This document shows, one piece after another, positions 35,959 through 46,918 of a DNA stretch of 64,000 nt; positions within the stretch are counted from its first letter, which is position 1, and each line of letters opens with the position of its first letter. Location of the stretch: positions 3,658,001 to 3,722,000 of the forward strand of contig NZ_CP052860.1 in the NCBI RefSeq assembly GCF_012935715.1, read 5' to 3'. This DNA is from Pseudomonas sp. ADAK13. Lineage in GTDB: Bacteria > Pseudomonadota > Gammaproteobacteria > Pseudomonadales > Pseudomonadaceae. The position numbers and the translations under genes were made by a program. Below the pieces are notes generated by a model. The model was not told the origin of the DNA. It searched no databases and was given only the letters and a program-made list of their open reading frames with translations.

Positions 35959-36741
35959 TCAGTTCAGGCAATCGGCGTGTTGACGCAGGTTCTGCCGAGC
36001 GTAGTAGTTGAACGCGGCGCCATGGCGCTTGGGCTTGGAAATCCAGTCATGGGCTTCGCGGCCAAGTTCCGGCAGGATCGGCTTGATCGTGCCGGCGGCC
36101 ATCGCCAGCAGCTGCAATTTCGCCGCGCGCTCAATCAACTGCGCGATGACACAGGCTTCCTCGATGCTCGCCCCGGTGGACAATTGACCGTGGTGGGACA
36201 GCAGGATGGCGCGCTTGGCGCCCAGGGCGGCGGTGATGATTTCGCCTTCTTCGTTACCCACTGGCACACCGGGCCAGGCCTCCAGGAAGGCGCAGTCTTC
36301 GTACAGCGGGCACAGGTCCATGTGGGAAACCTGCAGCGGCACTTCGAGCATCGACAACGCAGCGATGTGAGTCGGGTGAGTGTGGATGATGCAGTTCACG
36401 TCCGGGCGACCGCGGTATACCCAGCTGTGAAAACGGTTGGCCGGGTTGGGCATGCCATGGCCTTCCAACACCTCTAGGTCTTCGTTGACCAGCAACAGGT
36501 TGCTGGCGGTGATTTCATCGAAACCCAGGCCCAGTTGCTGGGTGTAGTAAGTGCCTGGTGTCGGGCCGCGTGCGGTGATCTGCCCGGCGAGGCCGGAGTC
36601 GTGACCGTTTTCGAACAGGATCCGGCAGGTGAGCGCCAGCTTTTGCCGGTCGGTCCACGTATTATCCGCCAGGGTGCTTTGCATCTGGGTCAGTGCTTGC
36701 TTGACCAGTTGGTCTTTCGGGAGTGCTAATGTCTTGGCCAT
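35959..36741 (-). CDS. Class II aldolase/adducin-family protein
   Basis: The 260-aa protein has metal-binding histidines in CIIHTHPTHIAALSM and ILLSHHGQLSTGASIEEAC, and the family start LALTCRILFENGHDSGLAGQIT. Class II aldolases cleave or epimerise phosphorylated or free hydroxy-keto sugars with a divalent metal; the substrate is not known. I use the ATG at 36741, preceded by AAGGAC; a start at 36810 would lie inside the operator. It is divergent from an XRE-cupin regulator. Confidence 0.87.
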   Translation of the reverse strand: MAKTLALPKDQLVKQALTQMQSTLADNTWTDRQKLALTCRILFENGHDSGLAGQITARGPTPGTYYTQQLGLGFDEITASNLLLVNEDLEVLEGHGMPNPANRFHSWVYRGRPDVNCIIHTHPTHIAALSMLEVPLQVSHMDLCPLYEDCAFLEAWPGVPVGNEEGEIITAALGAKRAILLSHHGQLSTGASIEEACVIAQLIERAAKLQLLAMAAGTIKPILPELGREAHDWISKPKRHGAAFNYYARQNLRQHADCLN

Positions 36742-36764
36742 ATCAGTGTCCTTGTTCGTCGCAA

Positions 36765-36800
36765 ATGACACGAAAGAGACTATATGACACAAAGTGTCAT
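36765..36800. promoter_or_regulatory. Palindromic operator between class II aldolase and XRE-cupin genes
   Basis: ATGACACAAAGTGTCAT (36784-36800) is a perfect 7-bp inverted repeat around AAA. A further direct half-site ATGACAC lies at 36765-36771, 19 bp away. The site is between two divergent starts, so it is a strong candidate for binding by the XRE-cupin protein. Confidence 0.7.
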
Positions 36801-36845
36801 TGGCAAGCATTCATCATCGCCTCTTTAATGGATTAACCGCTGCAC

Positions 36846-37388
36846 ATGTCTATCCGTTTGAAAATACTGAGAAAAAAACTTGGCGTGACCCTGGAGTCGC
36901 TCGCGGAAAAATCCGGGATGACCAAGAGTTACCTGTCGAAAGTCGAGCGCGGGCTGAATACGCCGTCGATTGCGGCGGCGCTGAAACTGGCCAAGGCGTT
37001 GAACGTGAAGGTCGAAGAGCTGTTCAGCGAAGACAACGTCAGCCTCGACAGCTACAGCCTGGTGCGCAGCCATGAGCGGCAGGCCTTGTCGGGCACCGAT
37101 GCGTCACCGGGGTATGCGGTGCTGGCCCATCAGGTCAGTGAGCGCAGCCTGCTGCCGTTCATCATTTATCCGCCGGCGGAGTTCACTGACAAGACCTTCA
37201 AGGAGCATTTGGGGGAAGAGTTTTTGTTTGTGCATGAAGGCCAGGTAGAGGTGGATTTCATGAGTGAGCGGGTGGTGTTGAACCGTGGGGATGCGCTGCA
37301 TTTCAATGCGCAGAAACCTCACCGGATTCGGTCGGTGGGGGAGGTTCAGGCGCAGCTTTTGGTGGTGGTGCACAGCAGCGACGAGTGA
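36846..37388 (+). CDS. XRE-family regulator with C-terminal cupin domain
   Basis: The 180-aa protein has an N-terminal HTH_3 (SIRLKILRKKLGVTLESLAEKSGMTKSYLSKVERGLNTPSI...). The C-terminal cupin_2 domain (FKEHLGEEFLFVHEGQVEVDF, LNRGDALHFNAQKPHRIRSVG) would bind the inducer. Such proteins commonly control a divergent catabolic operon, here the class II aldolase and DapA-like genes. The gene ends 12 bp before the second large repeat element. Confidence 0.9.
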   Translation: MSIRLKILRKKLGVTLESLAEKSGMTKSYLSKVERGLNTPSIAAALKLAKALNVKVEELFSEDNVSLDSYSLVRSHERQALSGTDASPGYAVLAHQVSERSLLPFIIYPPAEFTDKTFKEHLGEEFLFVHEGQVEVDFMSERVVLNRGDALHFNAQKPHRIRSVGEVQAQLLVVVHSSDE

Positions 37389-37544
37389 TTTTGGGTTTGG
37401 GTACATATCCATTATTTGGGTGATGGCTTCGATGGGTTCCGCTCTTACAGCGGGTCACTTTTGAAAGGAGCCCAAAAGTAACCAAAAGGCTCTTGCCCCA
37501 CCACTCGGCACCTCGCTTGGGCTCGGTGTGCCCTTGTAAGATTG

Positions 37545-38630
<1,086 letters not shown>

Positions 38631-38877
38631 ATTTCGACACGGTTGCTCACTCCGGCTTTGGACCGTGGGCCGCCGCGATGGGCCATCCTTGGCCCAGCGC
38701 GGCTAACCCGGCGTCCTGCCGGGTTACCCACGCTCCAAAGCCTGCGTTCGGCCAGCGTGGTTTAACGGGGCGCCTAAGATCAAGATCAAAAGCAGATCAA
38801 CAGCACAGCGGCCTACAGGCCGGCTTGAGTGGTGTGAAGCAAAAGCAAAATCAAAATCTAAAGCGGGCACGATCCCC

Positions 38878-38964
38878 TGTAGGAGCTGGCTTGCCTGCGA
38901 TGGCATCGCCTCGGTATACCTGAAAAACCGAGTTGTCTGCATCGCAGGCAAGCCAGCTCCCACA
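38878..38964. repeat. REPIN at the centre of repeat copy 2
   Basis: TGTAGGAGCTGGCTTGCCTG and GCAAGCCAGCTCCCACA enclose a CCTCGG/CCGAG hairpin, at the same relative place as the REPIN in copy 1. Confidence 0.82.
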
Positions 38965-39345
38965 GAAAAGCAGAGCTACACCGGCTTCAGATTTGGCTTT
39001 CGCTTTTGATCTGGCTTCTACCACTCAAGCCGGCCTGTAGGCCGCTGTGCTCTTGCTTTTGATCTTGATCTGACTGCCCCAATAAGCCCGAGGCCGAACG
39101 CAGGGATTGAGGAGCGGGTAAACCGGCAGGACGCCGGTTTAGCCGCGACGGGCCAGGGACGGGCCGTCGCGGCGGCCCGCGGAGCAATGCCGGAGTGAGG
39201 GAACACCGAGCCTAGGCGAGGTGCCGACAGGCGGGGCAGAGCGTTTTGGTTACTTTGCCGCTTTTGCAAAGTGACTCGCTGTAAGAGCGAAACCCTAAGT
39301 AGCCATCACCTAAATAACGGATATGTACACAACCCCCACCCTCCA

Positions 39346-40362
39346 TCACCGCTCCACCGGCACCGAAAGCCCCGGCGTGCCAAGCGCATGACTACGCGCA
39401 TCAAAAAACCGCAACGCCACATCCATCCCCTCAAACAGCTCCGAAAAACGCCGCTTCTGCTGCTGGATAAACCCCGCGCTACGACCAAACACCGAAATCG
39501 CCAAAGTGCTGACGTTCGCCTGCCGAATCGCCTGCACAAGATGCACATCCTGCGCGCCGAGGTGATGCCCGAAAATGCAAAGCCCACCCTCATGTCTCAA
39601 CAACTGCTCATAACAGAACGACAAATAGTCAGAACTGCGAATCGTCTTCAGCTTCTCCTCAACCTTCCCCTCGCTGACAAACAACGGCACATCATCCAGC
39701 GTCTTGATCGTATTGTTGATCGCAAAACTGCTAAGCAACGTGCTGTCAGTGGTCGGCAATTTACGCGCCGTACCATCAAGGTTACGCACCAAGTGCAAAC
39801 CACCATGCAAATACAAAATGCGCGTTCTGTCGGTCACGGTATTGCGCAGGTCAAAGCTCGCATCGGCACTGCGAAACAGATCATCGATGCCCGGCGCCTG
39901 CAGGATCGCCCAGTAGTTGAGCAAGTCGTAATTGCTGGTAAACACCGTCGGGTAACTCGCCAATTCCTGATGAATCGTCGCCAGCGTCGAAGGCTTCACC
40001 AGGCGCCACGGGATGTGCACGCTGTGGATCGTGTTGATCAGCGCTTCCTTGATCGCGTAGTACCGATTACGCGGCGCGGCCGAGCTGACCGCCAGGGCCT
40101 TGTTGACCCGGCTGGTGGTCTTCAGCGCCCCCAGCACCTGTTCGAAGCTGCGGGTCTGCATCGCGTCAAACACGCTGAGTTCAGACTGGCTCAGGGGTTT
40201 TTCTTCCACGGTGCGGGCGTTTTCGAACAGTGAGTCGTAGGCAAAGTCTTCCCACACTGCGCGGCTGGCGCCGTTGCCGATCAGGATCCCGCTGAAGGCG
40301 GTACTGCTGCGCAAGGCGTTCCAGTCTTCTAGGTGGGCATCAAAATCCTGGGAATCCTTCAT
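39346..40362 (-). CDS. SIR2-like domain protein (DUF4917 type)
   Basis: The 338-aa protein shows SIR2-fold landmarks in order: a nucleotide-binding start [13 protein letters not shown], the N-Y-D segment [15 protein letters not shown], the H-G segment [10 protein letters not shown], and a late [15 protein letters not shown] where SIR2 proteins have G-S/H-x2-D. It lacks the deacetylase zinc cysteines. Stand-alone SIR2-like proteins are often NAD hydrolases in phage defence, but this subgroup is not characterised to my knowledge. It lies directly beside the IS110/repeat region and is divergent from an alcohol dehydrogenase. The start is ATG 40362; no good ribosome site is visible. Confidence 0.72.
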   Translation of the reverse strand: MKDSQDFDAHLEDWNALRSSTAFSGILIGNGASRAVWEDFAYDSLFENARTVEEKPLSQSELSVFDAMQTRSFEQVLGALKTTSRVNKALAVSSAAPRNRYYAIKEALINTIHSVHIPWRLVKPSTLATIHQELASYPTVFTSNYDLLNYWAILQAPGIDDLFRSADASFDLRNTVTDRTRILYLHGGLHLVRNLDGTARKLPTTDSTLLSSFAINNTIKTLDDVPLFVSEGKVEEKLKTIRSSDYLSFCYEQLLRHEGGLCIFGHHLGAQDVHLVQAIRQANVSTLAISVFGRSAGFIQQQKRRFSELFEGMDVALRFFDARSHALGTPGLSVPVER

Positions 40363-40489
40363 TGCGGCGGGTCTACTCAAAATCGGCTGGGCGGTGACTT
40401 TATCACGAGCGGGCGTTGATCCTGGTCAAGATGCCGCAGGCAATCGAGGTCGATGCTGTAGGCATAACGACTTTAAAGGATTAGCCACC

Positions 40490-41638
40490 ATGAGCAGCAC
40501 CTTCTTCATTCCCGCCGTCAACATCATGGGTATCGACTGCCTCGACGAAGCCATGACCGCCATTCGCAACTACGGTTTCCGCAAGGCGCTGATCGTTACC
40601 GACGCCGGGATGGCCAAGGCAGGTGTTGCCAGCATGATCGCCGAAAAACTCGCGATGCAGGACATCGACTCGGTGATCTACGACGGCGCCAAGCCCAACC
40701 CGAATGTCGAGAACGTTGAAAAAGGCCTGGCCCTGCTGAAACAGAGTGCCTGTGATTTCGTGGTGTCCCTGGGTGGCGGTTCGCCCCATGACTGCGCCAA
40801 GGGCATTGCCCTGTGTGCGACCAACGGCGGGCACATTGGGGATTACGAAGGCGTCGACCAGTCGGCCAAGCCGCAACTGCCGCTGGTGGCCATCAACACC
40901 ACCGCCGGCACCGCCAGCGAAATGACCCGCTTCTGCATCATCACCGACGAAACCCGTCACGTGAAAATGGCCATCGTCGACCGCAATGTCACGCCGCTGC
41001 TGTCAGTCAACGACCCGGCGCTGATGGTCGGCATGCCCAAGGGCCTGACCGCCGCCACTGGCATGGACGCGCTCACCCACGCAATCGAAGCCTACGTCTC
41101 TACGGCCGCCAACCCGATCACCGATGCGTGCGCGATCAAGGCCATCGAGCTGATCAGCGCCAACCTGCGCATTGCAGTGCGCGACGGTAAAGACATGGCC
41201 GCCCGGGAGAATATGGCCTATGCGCAGTTCCTCGCCGGCATGGCCTTCAACAATGCGTCCCTGGGGTTCGTGCACGCCATGGCTCACCAGTTGGGCGGCC
41301 TTTACGACTTGCCACACGGCGTGTGCAATGCGGTGCTGTTGCCCCACGTGCAAAGCTTCAACGCCAGCGTCAGCGCCGAACGCCTCAGCCATGTGGCCCG
41401 GGCGTTGGGTGCCGACATCAAGGGTACGTCGGCGGAAGAGGGCGCCCAGGCGGCCATCGCGGCGATTCGCAGCCTGTCCCAGGATGTGGAAATTCCTGCC
41501 GGGCTGCGGGAGTTGGGCGCCAAGTTGCAGGACATCCCGCTGCTGGCGAGCAACGCCCTGAAGGATGCCTGCGGCCTGACCAATCCACGGCGGGCGGATC
41601 AGCGTCAGATTGAGGAGATCTTTCGCAGCGCGTTTTGA
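40490..41638 (+). CDS. Iron-containing alcohol dehydrogenase
   Basis: The 382-aa group III ADH starts [18 protein letters not shown]. The NAD-binding [13 protein letters not shown] is followed by [16 protein letters not shown], and the metal-binding histidines lie in [26 protein letters not shown]. The length equals the ZmADH2/ErcA class. It oxidises short alcohols or reduces aldehydes in the cytoplasm. AAGGATTAG lies upstream of the ATG. Its 3' end overlaps the convergent MFS gene by 34 nt. Confidence 0.92.
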   Translation: MSSTFFIPAVNIMGIDCLDEAMTAIRNYGFRKALIVTDAGMAKAGVASMIAEKLAMQDIDSVIYDGAKPNPNVENVEKGLALLKQSACDFVVSLGGGSPHDCAKGIALCATNGGHIGDYEGVDQSAKPQLPLVAINTTAGTASEMTRFCIITDETRHVKMAIVDRNVTPLLSVNDPALMVGMPKGLTAATGMDALTHAIEAYVSTAANPITDACAIKAIELISANLRIAVRDGKDMAARENMAYAQFLAGMAFNNASLGFVHAMAHQLGGLYDLPHGVCNAVLLPHVQSFNASVSAERLSHVARALGADIKGTSAEEGAQAAIAAIRSLSQDVEIPAGLRELGAKLQDIPLLASNALKDACGLTNPRRADQRQIEEIFRSAF

Positions 41639-42792
41639 TCGGCTCTGATCAGGGCGACGTTCAGCAGTGCGCCGCCCGCCAGCACCCCGCACAACACCGC
41701 CAACGGCCAGGCCTGCTGACTCGCCAGCAGGCTGGCCACACCACCGATCACCGCGGCCATCAACTGATGCATAAAGCCGCTCAAGGCCATGGCGTAGGAG
41801 CCGCTCACCGGCGACTCATCATTGGCCAGCGACAGGCTGATGGGATAACTCATCGACTGCCCGAACACCGCCAGGCAGTAAGGCAACCACAATAGAATCG
41901 CCAGGCCATTGGCAAACAGGCTGCCCAGCAACATCGTTGCGCTGCCGCACATCACCAACGCCACGCCCCAACTCATCATCGACAGGCGCCCGGTGCGGGC
42001 GACCAGGCGATTGACCATCAACGCCCCCGCCAGATACGCCCCGCTGATCGGCCAGCCGAGCCAGCCATATTGCGCCGCGCTCCACTGGAAATGGCCCTGC
42101 AAGATCAAGGGTGCGCAGGTGTTGAAGGCGATGATCACCCCGTAACCCAAACCGCCCGCCAATGCAGGACGCAGAAACGCTGGATGGCGCAGGATCGTGC
42201 CGTAGATGCGCCAGGCCGAGACGTGCCCGGCGGCTTTTTCCAGTGTCGGAAACACCACCCGTTGCAGCGCAATCATCAAGCCGGCAGCCGCCATTGCCAG
42301 CCCATAAAAGATTGCTTCCCAGCCAAACGCCACCTGCAACAGCGAGCCCACAAACTGCCCGATGCCCAACGCGATCACGAACGTCATGCCCAGCCACGAC
42401 AGCCCCTTGGCCAACAGCGCACCGCTGAAACTGTCGCGAACCAGCACCCGCGCCATCACCGACACACCGCCCGCGCCGAGGCCTTGAACCAGCCGCAGGC
42501 CAAGAAAGGATTCGAGGTTGTAGGCAGACGGAATCGCCGCACTGGCCAGGGCATACAGCGCCAACGCTGCCAGCAGCACCGGTTTTCTGCCCAGCCGCTC
42601 ACCGAGGCTGCCCCAGAGCAGCATCGGCAGCGCCATGCCGATCAAATACACCGCCAAGGCCAGTGCCACCTGGTCCTCGGCAGCAGGCAATGCGTGGGCA
42701 ATCGCCGGTACGGCGGGTAGGTAACTGCTGATGCCAACCTGGGACAGAAAGGCCGCGCTGCAGGCGATGGCAAGGGTGGTGGTGCTTTTCAA
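41605..42792 (-). CDS. MFS drug-resistance-type transporter (Bcr/CflA-like)
   Basis: This 395-aa 12-TM protein has the DHA1 Bcr/CflA pattern: [21 protein letters not shown], the motif-A loop [14 protein letters not shown], and [21 protein letters not shown]. It is a probable proton-coupled exporter with unknown substrate. The terminal 34 nt overlap the ADH gene on the opposite strand. The 115 bp upstream contain only a small AAGCTGCAAGC/AAGCTACAAGC direct-repeat stretch (42820-42845). Confidence 0.87.
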   Translation of the reverse strand: MKSTTTLAIACSAAFLSQVGISSYLPAVPAIAHALPAAEDQVALALAVYLIGMALPMLLWGSLGERLGRKPVLLAALALYALASAAIPSAYNLESFLGLRLVQGLGAGGVSVMARVLVRDSFSGALLAKGLSWLGMTFVIALGIGQFVGSLLQVAFGWEAIFYGLAMAAAGLMIALQRVVFPTLEKAAGHVSAWRIYGTILRHPAFLRPALAGGLGYGVIIAFNTCAPLILQGHFQWSAAQYGWLGWPISGAYLAGALMVNRLVARTGRLSMMSWGVALVMCGSATMLLGSLFANGLAILLWLPYCLAVFGQSMSYPISLSLANDESPVSGSYAMALSGFMHQLMAAVIGGVASLLASQQAWPLAVLCGVLAGGALLNVALIRADQNALRKISSI

Positions 42793-42907
42793 GGGGCAAA
42801 AGATCCTGTTGAGCAGTAAGCTGCAAGCCGCAAGCTACAAGCTGCTAGTGTGTTTGTCTCTAACTAGCCGCCTGAAGCTAACCGCTTGTCGCTTAGGAAC
42901 CAACCTT

Positions 42908-43582
42908 ATGAGAGTTCTATTATTCGGCGCCACCGGCATGGTCGGCCAGGGCGTGTTGCGCGAGTGCCTGCTGGCCAGTGACGTGCAGGAAGTGGTGGCC
43001 GTCGGCCGTACCGCGCTGACCCAGGAACACGGCAAGTTGCACCAGGTGCTGCATGCCGACATGTTCGACTTCCAGCCCCTTGAGCATCTGCTGCAAGGCT
43101 TCGATGCCTGCTTCTTTTGCCTGGGCGTGTCCTCGGTGGGTATGGATGAGGCCAAGTACACTCACTTGAGCTACGACCTGACCCTGGTGGCCGCCAGCAC
43201 CCTGGCCCGGCTCAATCCGCAGATGACCTTTATCTACGTGTCCGGCGCCGGTACCGACAGCAGCGAAACCGGTAAAACCATGTGGGCGCGGATCAAGGGC
43301 AAGACCGAGAACGCCTTGCTGCGCCTGCCGTTCAAGGCGGTGTACCTGTTCCGTCCCGGGGTGATTCAGCCGCTGCACGGTGTGCGTTCGAAAACCCCGC
43401 TCTACCAATCCCTCTACACCGTCACCGGCCCGCTGTTGTCGTTGCTGCGCCATGTGCGGCCGGCCTGGGTGGTGAGCACGGAAACCGTCGGCCGGGCGAT
43501 GCTCTCGGCTGTCCGTCACGGCGCACCTCTGCCGGTGGTGGAGCAGGCCGACATCAATCGCCTGGCCACCGAGCGCGCCTAG
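42908..43582 (+). CDS. NAD(P)-binding Rossmann-fold protein (atypical SDR)
   Basis: The 224-aa protein starts with the glycine-rich MRVLLFGATGMVGQGVLREC. SGAGTDSSETGKTMWARIKGKTE holds Ser and Lys where atypical SDRs of the NAD(P)H-binding/HTATIP2-like group have theirs. A typical YxxxK is not seen. The function is unknown. The stop is directly followed by the ATG of a LysR gene, so they form one transcript. Confidence 0.83.
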   Translation: MRVLLFGATGMVGQGVLRECLLASDVQEVVAVGRTALTQEHGKLHQVLHADMFDFQPLEHLLQGFDACFFCLGVSSVGMDEAKYTHLSYDLTLVAASTLARLNPQMTFIYVSGAGTDSSETGKTMWARIKGKTENALLRLPFKAVYLFRPGVIQPLHGVRSKTPLYQSLYTVTGPLLSLLRHVRPAWVVSTETVGRAMLSAVRHGAPLPVVEQADINRLATERA

Positions 43583-44494
43583 ATGCTGCACAAAAGCCTG
43601 GTTCGCCGCCTGGACTTGATCACCCTGCAACTGTTTGTGGCGGTGCATGAAGAAGGCACGCTGACCCGTGCCGCCGCCCGTGAAGCCATCGCCGTCTCGG
43701 CGGCCAGCAAGCGCTTGATGGAGCTGGAACAGGTGCTGGGCGTGAGCCTGTTTGTGCGTCAGGCCAAGGGCATGCAACTCACGGCCGCCGGCGAGACCTT
43801 GTTGCACCATGCGCGGCAGATGCTGTTCAACGTCGAGAAGATGGGCCTGGAGCTGGGCGAACACAGCCATGGCGTGCGTGGTTATGTGCGGATGCTGGCG
43901 AATCTTTCGGCGATCATTCAGTTCCTGCCTGAAGACTTGCGCGACTTTTCCGCGCTGCACCCACAGGTGAAAGCCGACCTGGAAGAGCGGCCCAGCAATG
44001 GCGTGGTCCAGGGCGTGCTCGATGGTGTCGCGGACTTGGGCATCTGTTCCAGCGACACCGATACCAAAGGCCTGCCGGGCGTGACCTATCGGCGGGACAA
44101 ACTGGTGGTGCTGATGCCGGCGGATCACCCGTTGGCGGCGCGCAAGGCACTGGCTTTCGTCGAGACCCTGGACAGCGACTACGTGGGCCTGCATTCCGCC
44201 AGTTCGATCAACATGCGGACCCACGCAGCCGCGCGGGAGGCGGGCAAGGTGCTGCGCCTGCGGATCCACGTGCCGGGCTTTGACGCGATGTGCCGGATGG
44301 TCCAGGCCAACATGGGCATCGGCATCCTGCCGCAAAAAGCCTACGAGCTGTTTGGTCGGGCGTTGGGGTTGCATGCGGTACCGCTGACCGATGCGTGGTC
44401 GGACCGCAGCCTGATTCTGGTGGTGCGTGATGAGGCGCAGTTGTCGCCGGTGAGTCGGTTGTTGTTCGATTATTTGCGTCGGGAGCAGGGCTGA
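43583..44494 (+). CDS. LysR-family regulator
   Basis: The 303-aa protein has an N-terminal HTH (LDLITLQLFVAVHEEGTLTRAAAREAIAVSAASKRLMELE...) and a periplasmic-binding-protein-like effector domain (VRGYVRMLANLSAIIQFLPEDL, GVLDGVADLGICSSD). The start abuts the stop of the SDR-like gene. The regulated genes are unknown; candidates are the upstream SDR gene or the downstream CoA-transferase operon, which lies beyond a REPIN. Confidence 0.9.
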   Translation: MLHKSLVRRLDLITLQLFVAVHEEGTLTRAAAREAIAVSAASKRLMELEQVLGVSLFVRQAKGMQLTAAGETLLHHARQMLFNVEKMGLELGEHSHGVRGYVRMLANLSAIIQFLPEDLRDFSALHPQVKADLEERPSNGVVQGVLDGVADLGICSSDTDTKGLPGVTYRRDKLVVLMPADHPLAARKALAFVETLDSDYVGLHSASSINMRTHAAAREAGKVLRLRIHVPGFDAMCRMVQANMGIGILPQKAYELFGRALGLHAVPLTDAWSDRSLILVVRDEAQLSPVSRLLFDYLRREQG

Positions 44495-44511
44495 GCGAAA
44501 CGCTGCAGGCC

Positions 44512-44600
44512 TCATCGCGGGCAAGCCCTGCTCCCACAGTTGACCGAGATGTTTGGGGAAAAATCGATCCCCTGTGGGAGCCGGGCTTGCCCGCGATAGC
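44512..44600. repeat. REP pair, outward-facing
   Basis: ATCGCGGGCAAGCCCTGCTC...ACA and TGTGGGAGCCGGGCTTGCCC...GCGAT are inverted, separated by about 30 bp that include ATCGATCCCC. The orientation of the units is opposite to that in the other doublets. Confidence 0.75.
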
Positions 44601-44730
44601 GATTTAAAGAACGCCCAAAATCCCCGAGTCTTCGCATTTCGCGAACGCTCGTTGCCAACTGACGGTTGGATTTCTGCTGCCCGTGTCCTCTAGCCTTGGC
44701 CTCACATTCCAAGAACAAGAGGTACACCCC

Positions 44731-45924
44731 ATGACGGCTCCCCTGAGCGGTATCAAGGTGATCGAGATCGGCACCCTGATTGCCGCGCCCTTCGCCGCCC
44801 GCCTGATGGCCGAGTTTGGCGCCGAGGTGATCAAGATCGAAGCCATGGGCCAGGGCGATCCGCTTCGCAAATGGCGAAAGCTGCACGAAGGCACGTCGCT
44901 GTGGTGGTACCTGCAATCGCGCAACAAGAAGTCCCTGGCCCTGGACCTGAAGTCCGCAGAAGGGCTGGACCTGGTCAAGCAACTGCTGGGCGATGCCGAC
45001 GTGCTGATCGAAAACCTGCGCCCCGGTGGCTTGGAAAAACTCGGCCTGGGCTGGGACGTGTTGCACGCCCTCAACCCCAAGCTGACCCTGGTGCGCATCT
45101 CCGGCTACGGCCAGACCGGCCCTTACCGCGACCGCCCGGGCTTTGGTGCCATCGGCGAGGCGATGGGCGGGATTCGCTACACCACCGGCAACCCGGATTC
45201 GCCACCGGCGCGGGTCGGCGTGAGCCTCGGTGATTCCCTGGCGTCGCTGCACGGGGTGATCGGCGCGCTGATGTCGCTGCTGCGGGTCAAGACCGGCAAG
45301 GGCGATGGCCAGATCGTCGACGTGTCCCTGGCCGAAAGCGTGTTCAACCTGATGGAAAGCCTGGTGCCGGAATACGACATGCTCGGCCATGTGCGTGAAC
45401 GCAGCGGCGGCGCCTTGCCGGGCATCGCGCCGTCCAACACCTACCTGACCGCCGACGGCGCCTACGTGGTTATCGCCGGTAACAGCGACCCGATCTACAA
45501 GCGCCTGATGCTCACCATCGGCCGCGCCGACCTGGCCGAAGCGTCGGAGTTTGCCCACAACGACGGCCGGGCCGCCAAGAGCGGCCTGCTCGACGCGGCC
45601 ATCACTCACTGGACCAGCAGCCTGCCCATCGACCAGGTGCTCAGCGCCCTGGAAGCCGCCGAAGTACCGGCGGGGCGCATCTATTCAGTGGCCGATATCG
45701 TCGCCGACCCGCACTACCAGGCCCGCGACATGCTGCTCAGCGCCGACCTGCCCGGCGGCCTGACCGTGAAGATGCCCGGCATTGTGCCCAAACTGTCGGA
45801 AACCCCTGGCGCGGTGAACTGGCAGGGCCCGAGTCTGGGCCAGCATACCGACTCGATCCTCGGCGACCTGGGCTTGACCGGCGCAGACATTCAACGCCTG
45901 AAAACTTCAGGAGTGGTGCAATGA
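44731..45924 (+). CDS. Class III CoA-transferase (CaiB/BaiF family)
   Basis: The 397-aa protein starts PLSGIKVIEIGTLIAAPFAARLMAEFGAEVIKIE and has LENLRPGG-like IENLRPGGLEKLGLGW. The candidate catalytic Asp is in GVSLGDSLASLHG. It moves CoA between acyl-CoA and a carboxylate. AAGAGG precedes the ATG. The next gene, an HMG-CoA-lyase-like enzyme, overlaps by 4 nt (ATGA), so this transferase probably activates the acid that the lyase then cleaves. Confidence 0.92.
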   Translation: MTAPLSGIKVIEIGTLIAAPFAARLMAEFGAEVIKIEAMGQGDPLRKWRKLHEGTSLWWYLQSRNKKSLALDLKSAEGLDLVKQLLGDADVLIENLRPGGLEKLGLGWDVLHALNPKLTLVRISGYGQTGPYRDRPGFGAIGEAMGGIRYTTGNPDSPPARVGVSLGDSLASLHGVIGALMSLLRVKTGKGDGQIVDVSLAESVFNLMESLVPEYDMLGHVRERSGGALPGIAPSNTYLTADGAYVVIAGNSDPIYKRLMLTIGRADLAEASEFAHNDGRAAKSGLLDAAITHWTSSLPIDQVLSALEAAEVPAGRIYSVADIVADPHYQARDMLLSADLPGGLTVKMPGIVPKLSETPGAVNWQGPSLGQHTDSILGDLGLTGADIQRLKTSGVVQ

Positions 45925-46859
45925 AAAACTATTCCGATGCCTTGATCGTGCAGGAAGTCTCGCCCCGGGACGGCCTGCAAATCGAGCCGACCTGGGTCGA
46001 GACCGTCGACAAGATCGCCCTGATCGATCAACTGTCCCTCGCCGGTTTTTCCCGGATCGAAGCCGGCTCGTTCGTGTCGCCCAAGGCCATTCCCGCGTTG
46101 CGCGATGGCGAGCAGGTGTTCCAGGGCATTACCCGCCGTCCCGGGGTTATCTACGTGGCGCTGATCCCCAACCTCAAGGGCGCCCAGCGTGCCCTCGAGT
46201 CCCGGGCCGATGAGTTGAACCTGGTGATGTCCGCCAGCCAGACCCACAACCTGGCCAATATGCGCATGCGCTGCGAAGCGTCGTTGGCAGCGTTTGGCGA
46301 CATTGTGAGCTTTGCTGCTGACTTTCCGGTGCGCCTCAACGGCAGCATCGCCACCACCTTCGGTTGCCCTTTCGAAGGCAAGATCGACGAAGACCGCGTG
46401 CTGCAATTGGTCGACGCCTACCGCGAACTGGGCATCCAGGGCATCAGCCTGGCGGACACCACGGGCATGGCCAATCCACGTCAGGTGGAGCGCTTGGTCA
46501 AGCGCGTGCTGGAACGGGTTCCAGCCAGTGATTTGACCCTGCATTTCCACAACACCCGCGGCTTGGGCTTGTGCAACGTGCTGGCCGCCTACGAGGCGGG
46601 GGCACGACGTTTTGATGCAGCCTTGGGCGGCCTCGGCGGCTGCCCGTTTGCGCCCGGCGCGTCGGGCAATATCTGCACCGAAGACCTGGTCAACCTGTGC
46701 GAAGAAGTCGGGATTCACACTGGCATCGACCTGCCGCATCTGCTGCAGATGTCGCGGCAATTGCCGGCGCTGCTCGGCCATGAACTGCCGGGCCAGGTGG
46801 CGAAGGCCGGGCGCAATTGCGACCTGCATCCGCCACCGGCCTACATCGCCACCCTGTAA
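45921..46859 (+). CDS. Hydroxymethylglutaryl-CoA lyase-like enzyme
   Basis: This 312-aa DRE-TIM metallolyase has VSPRDGLQIEPTWV (metal and base residues) and SLADTTGMANPRQVE. The metal histidines are in LTLHFHNTRGLGLCN and the active-site loop Cys in GGLGGCPFAPGASGN. The family splits 3-hydroxy-3-methylglutaryl-CoA to acetyl-CoA and acetoacetate, or related citramalyl/hydroxyacyl-CoAs. It is coupled to the CoA-transferase and followed by an organic-anion transporter, suggesting catabolism of an imported branched dicarboxylate. Confidence 0.9.
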   Translation: MKNYSDALIVQEVSPRDGLQIEPTWVETVDKIALIDQLSLAGFSRIEAGSFVSPKAIPALRDGEQVFQGITRRPGVIYVALIPNLKGAQRALESRADELNLVMSASQTHNLANMRMRCEASLAAFGDIVSFAADFPVRLNGSIATTFGCPFEGKIDEDRVLQLVDAYRELGIQGISLADTTGMANPRQVERLVKRVLERVPASDLTLHFHNTRGLGLCNVLAAYEAGARRFDAALGGLGGCPFAPGASGNICTEDLVNLCEEVGIHTGIDLPHLLQMSRQLPALLGHELPGQVAKAGRNCDLHPPPAYIATL

Positions 46860-46918
46860 GCCGCAACCAGACAACAAAAACAATCGGACGCCTGCGAGCA
46901 GTCCGCTGGAGAGAAACA

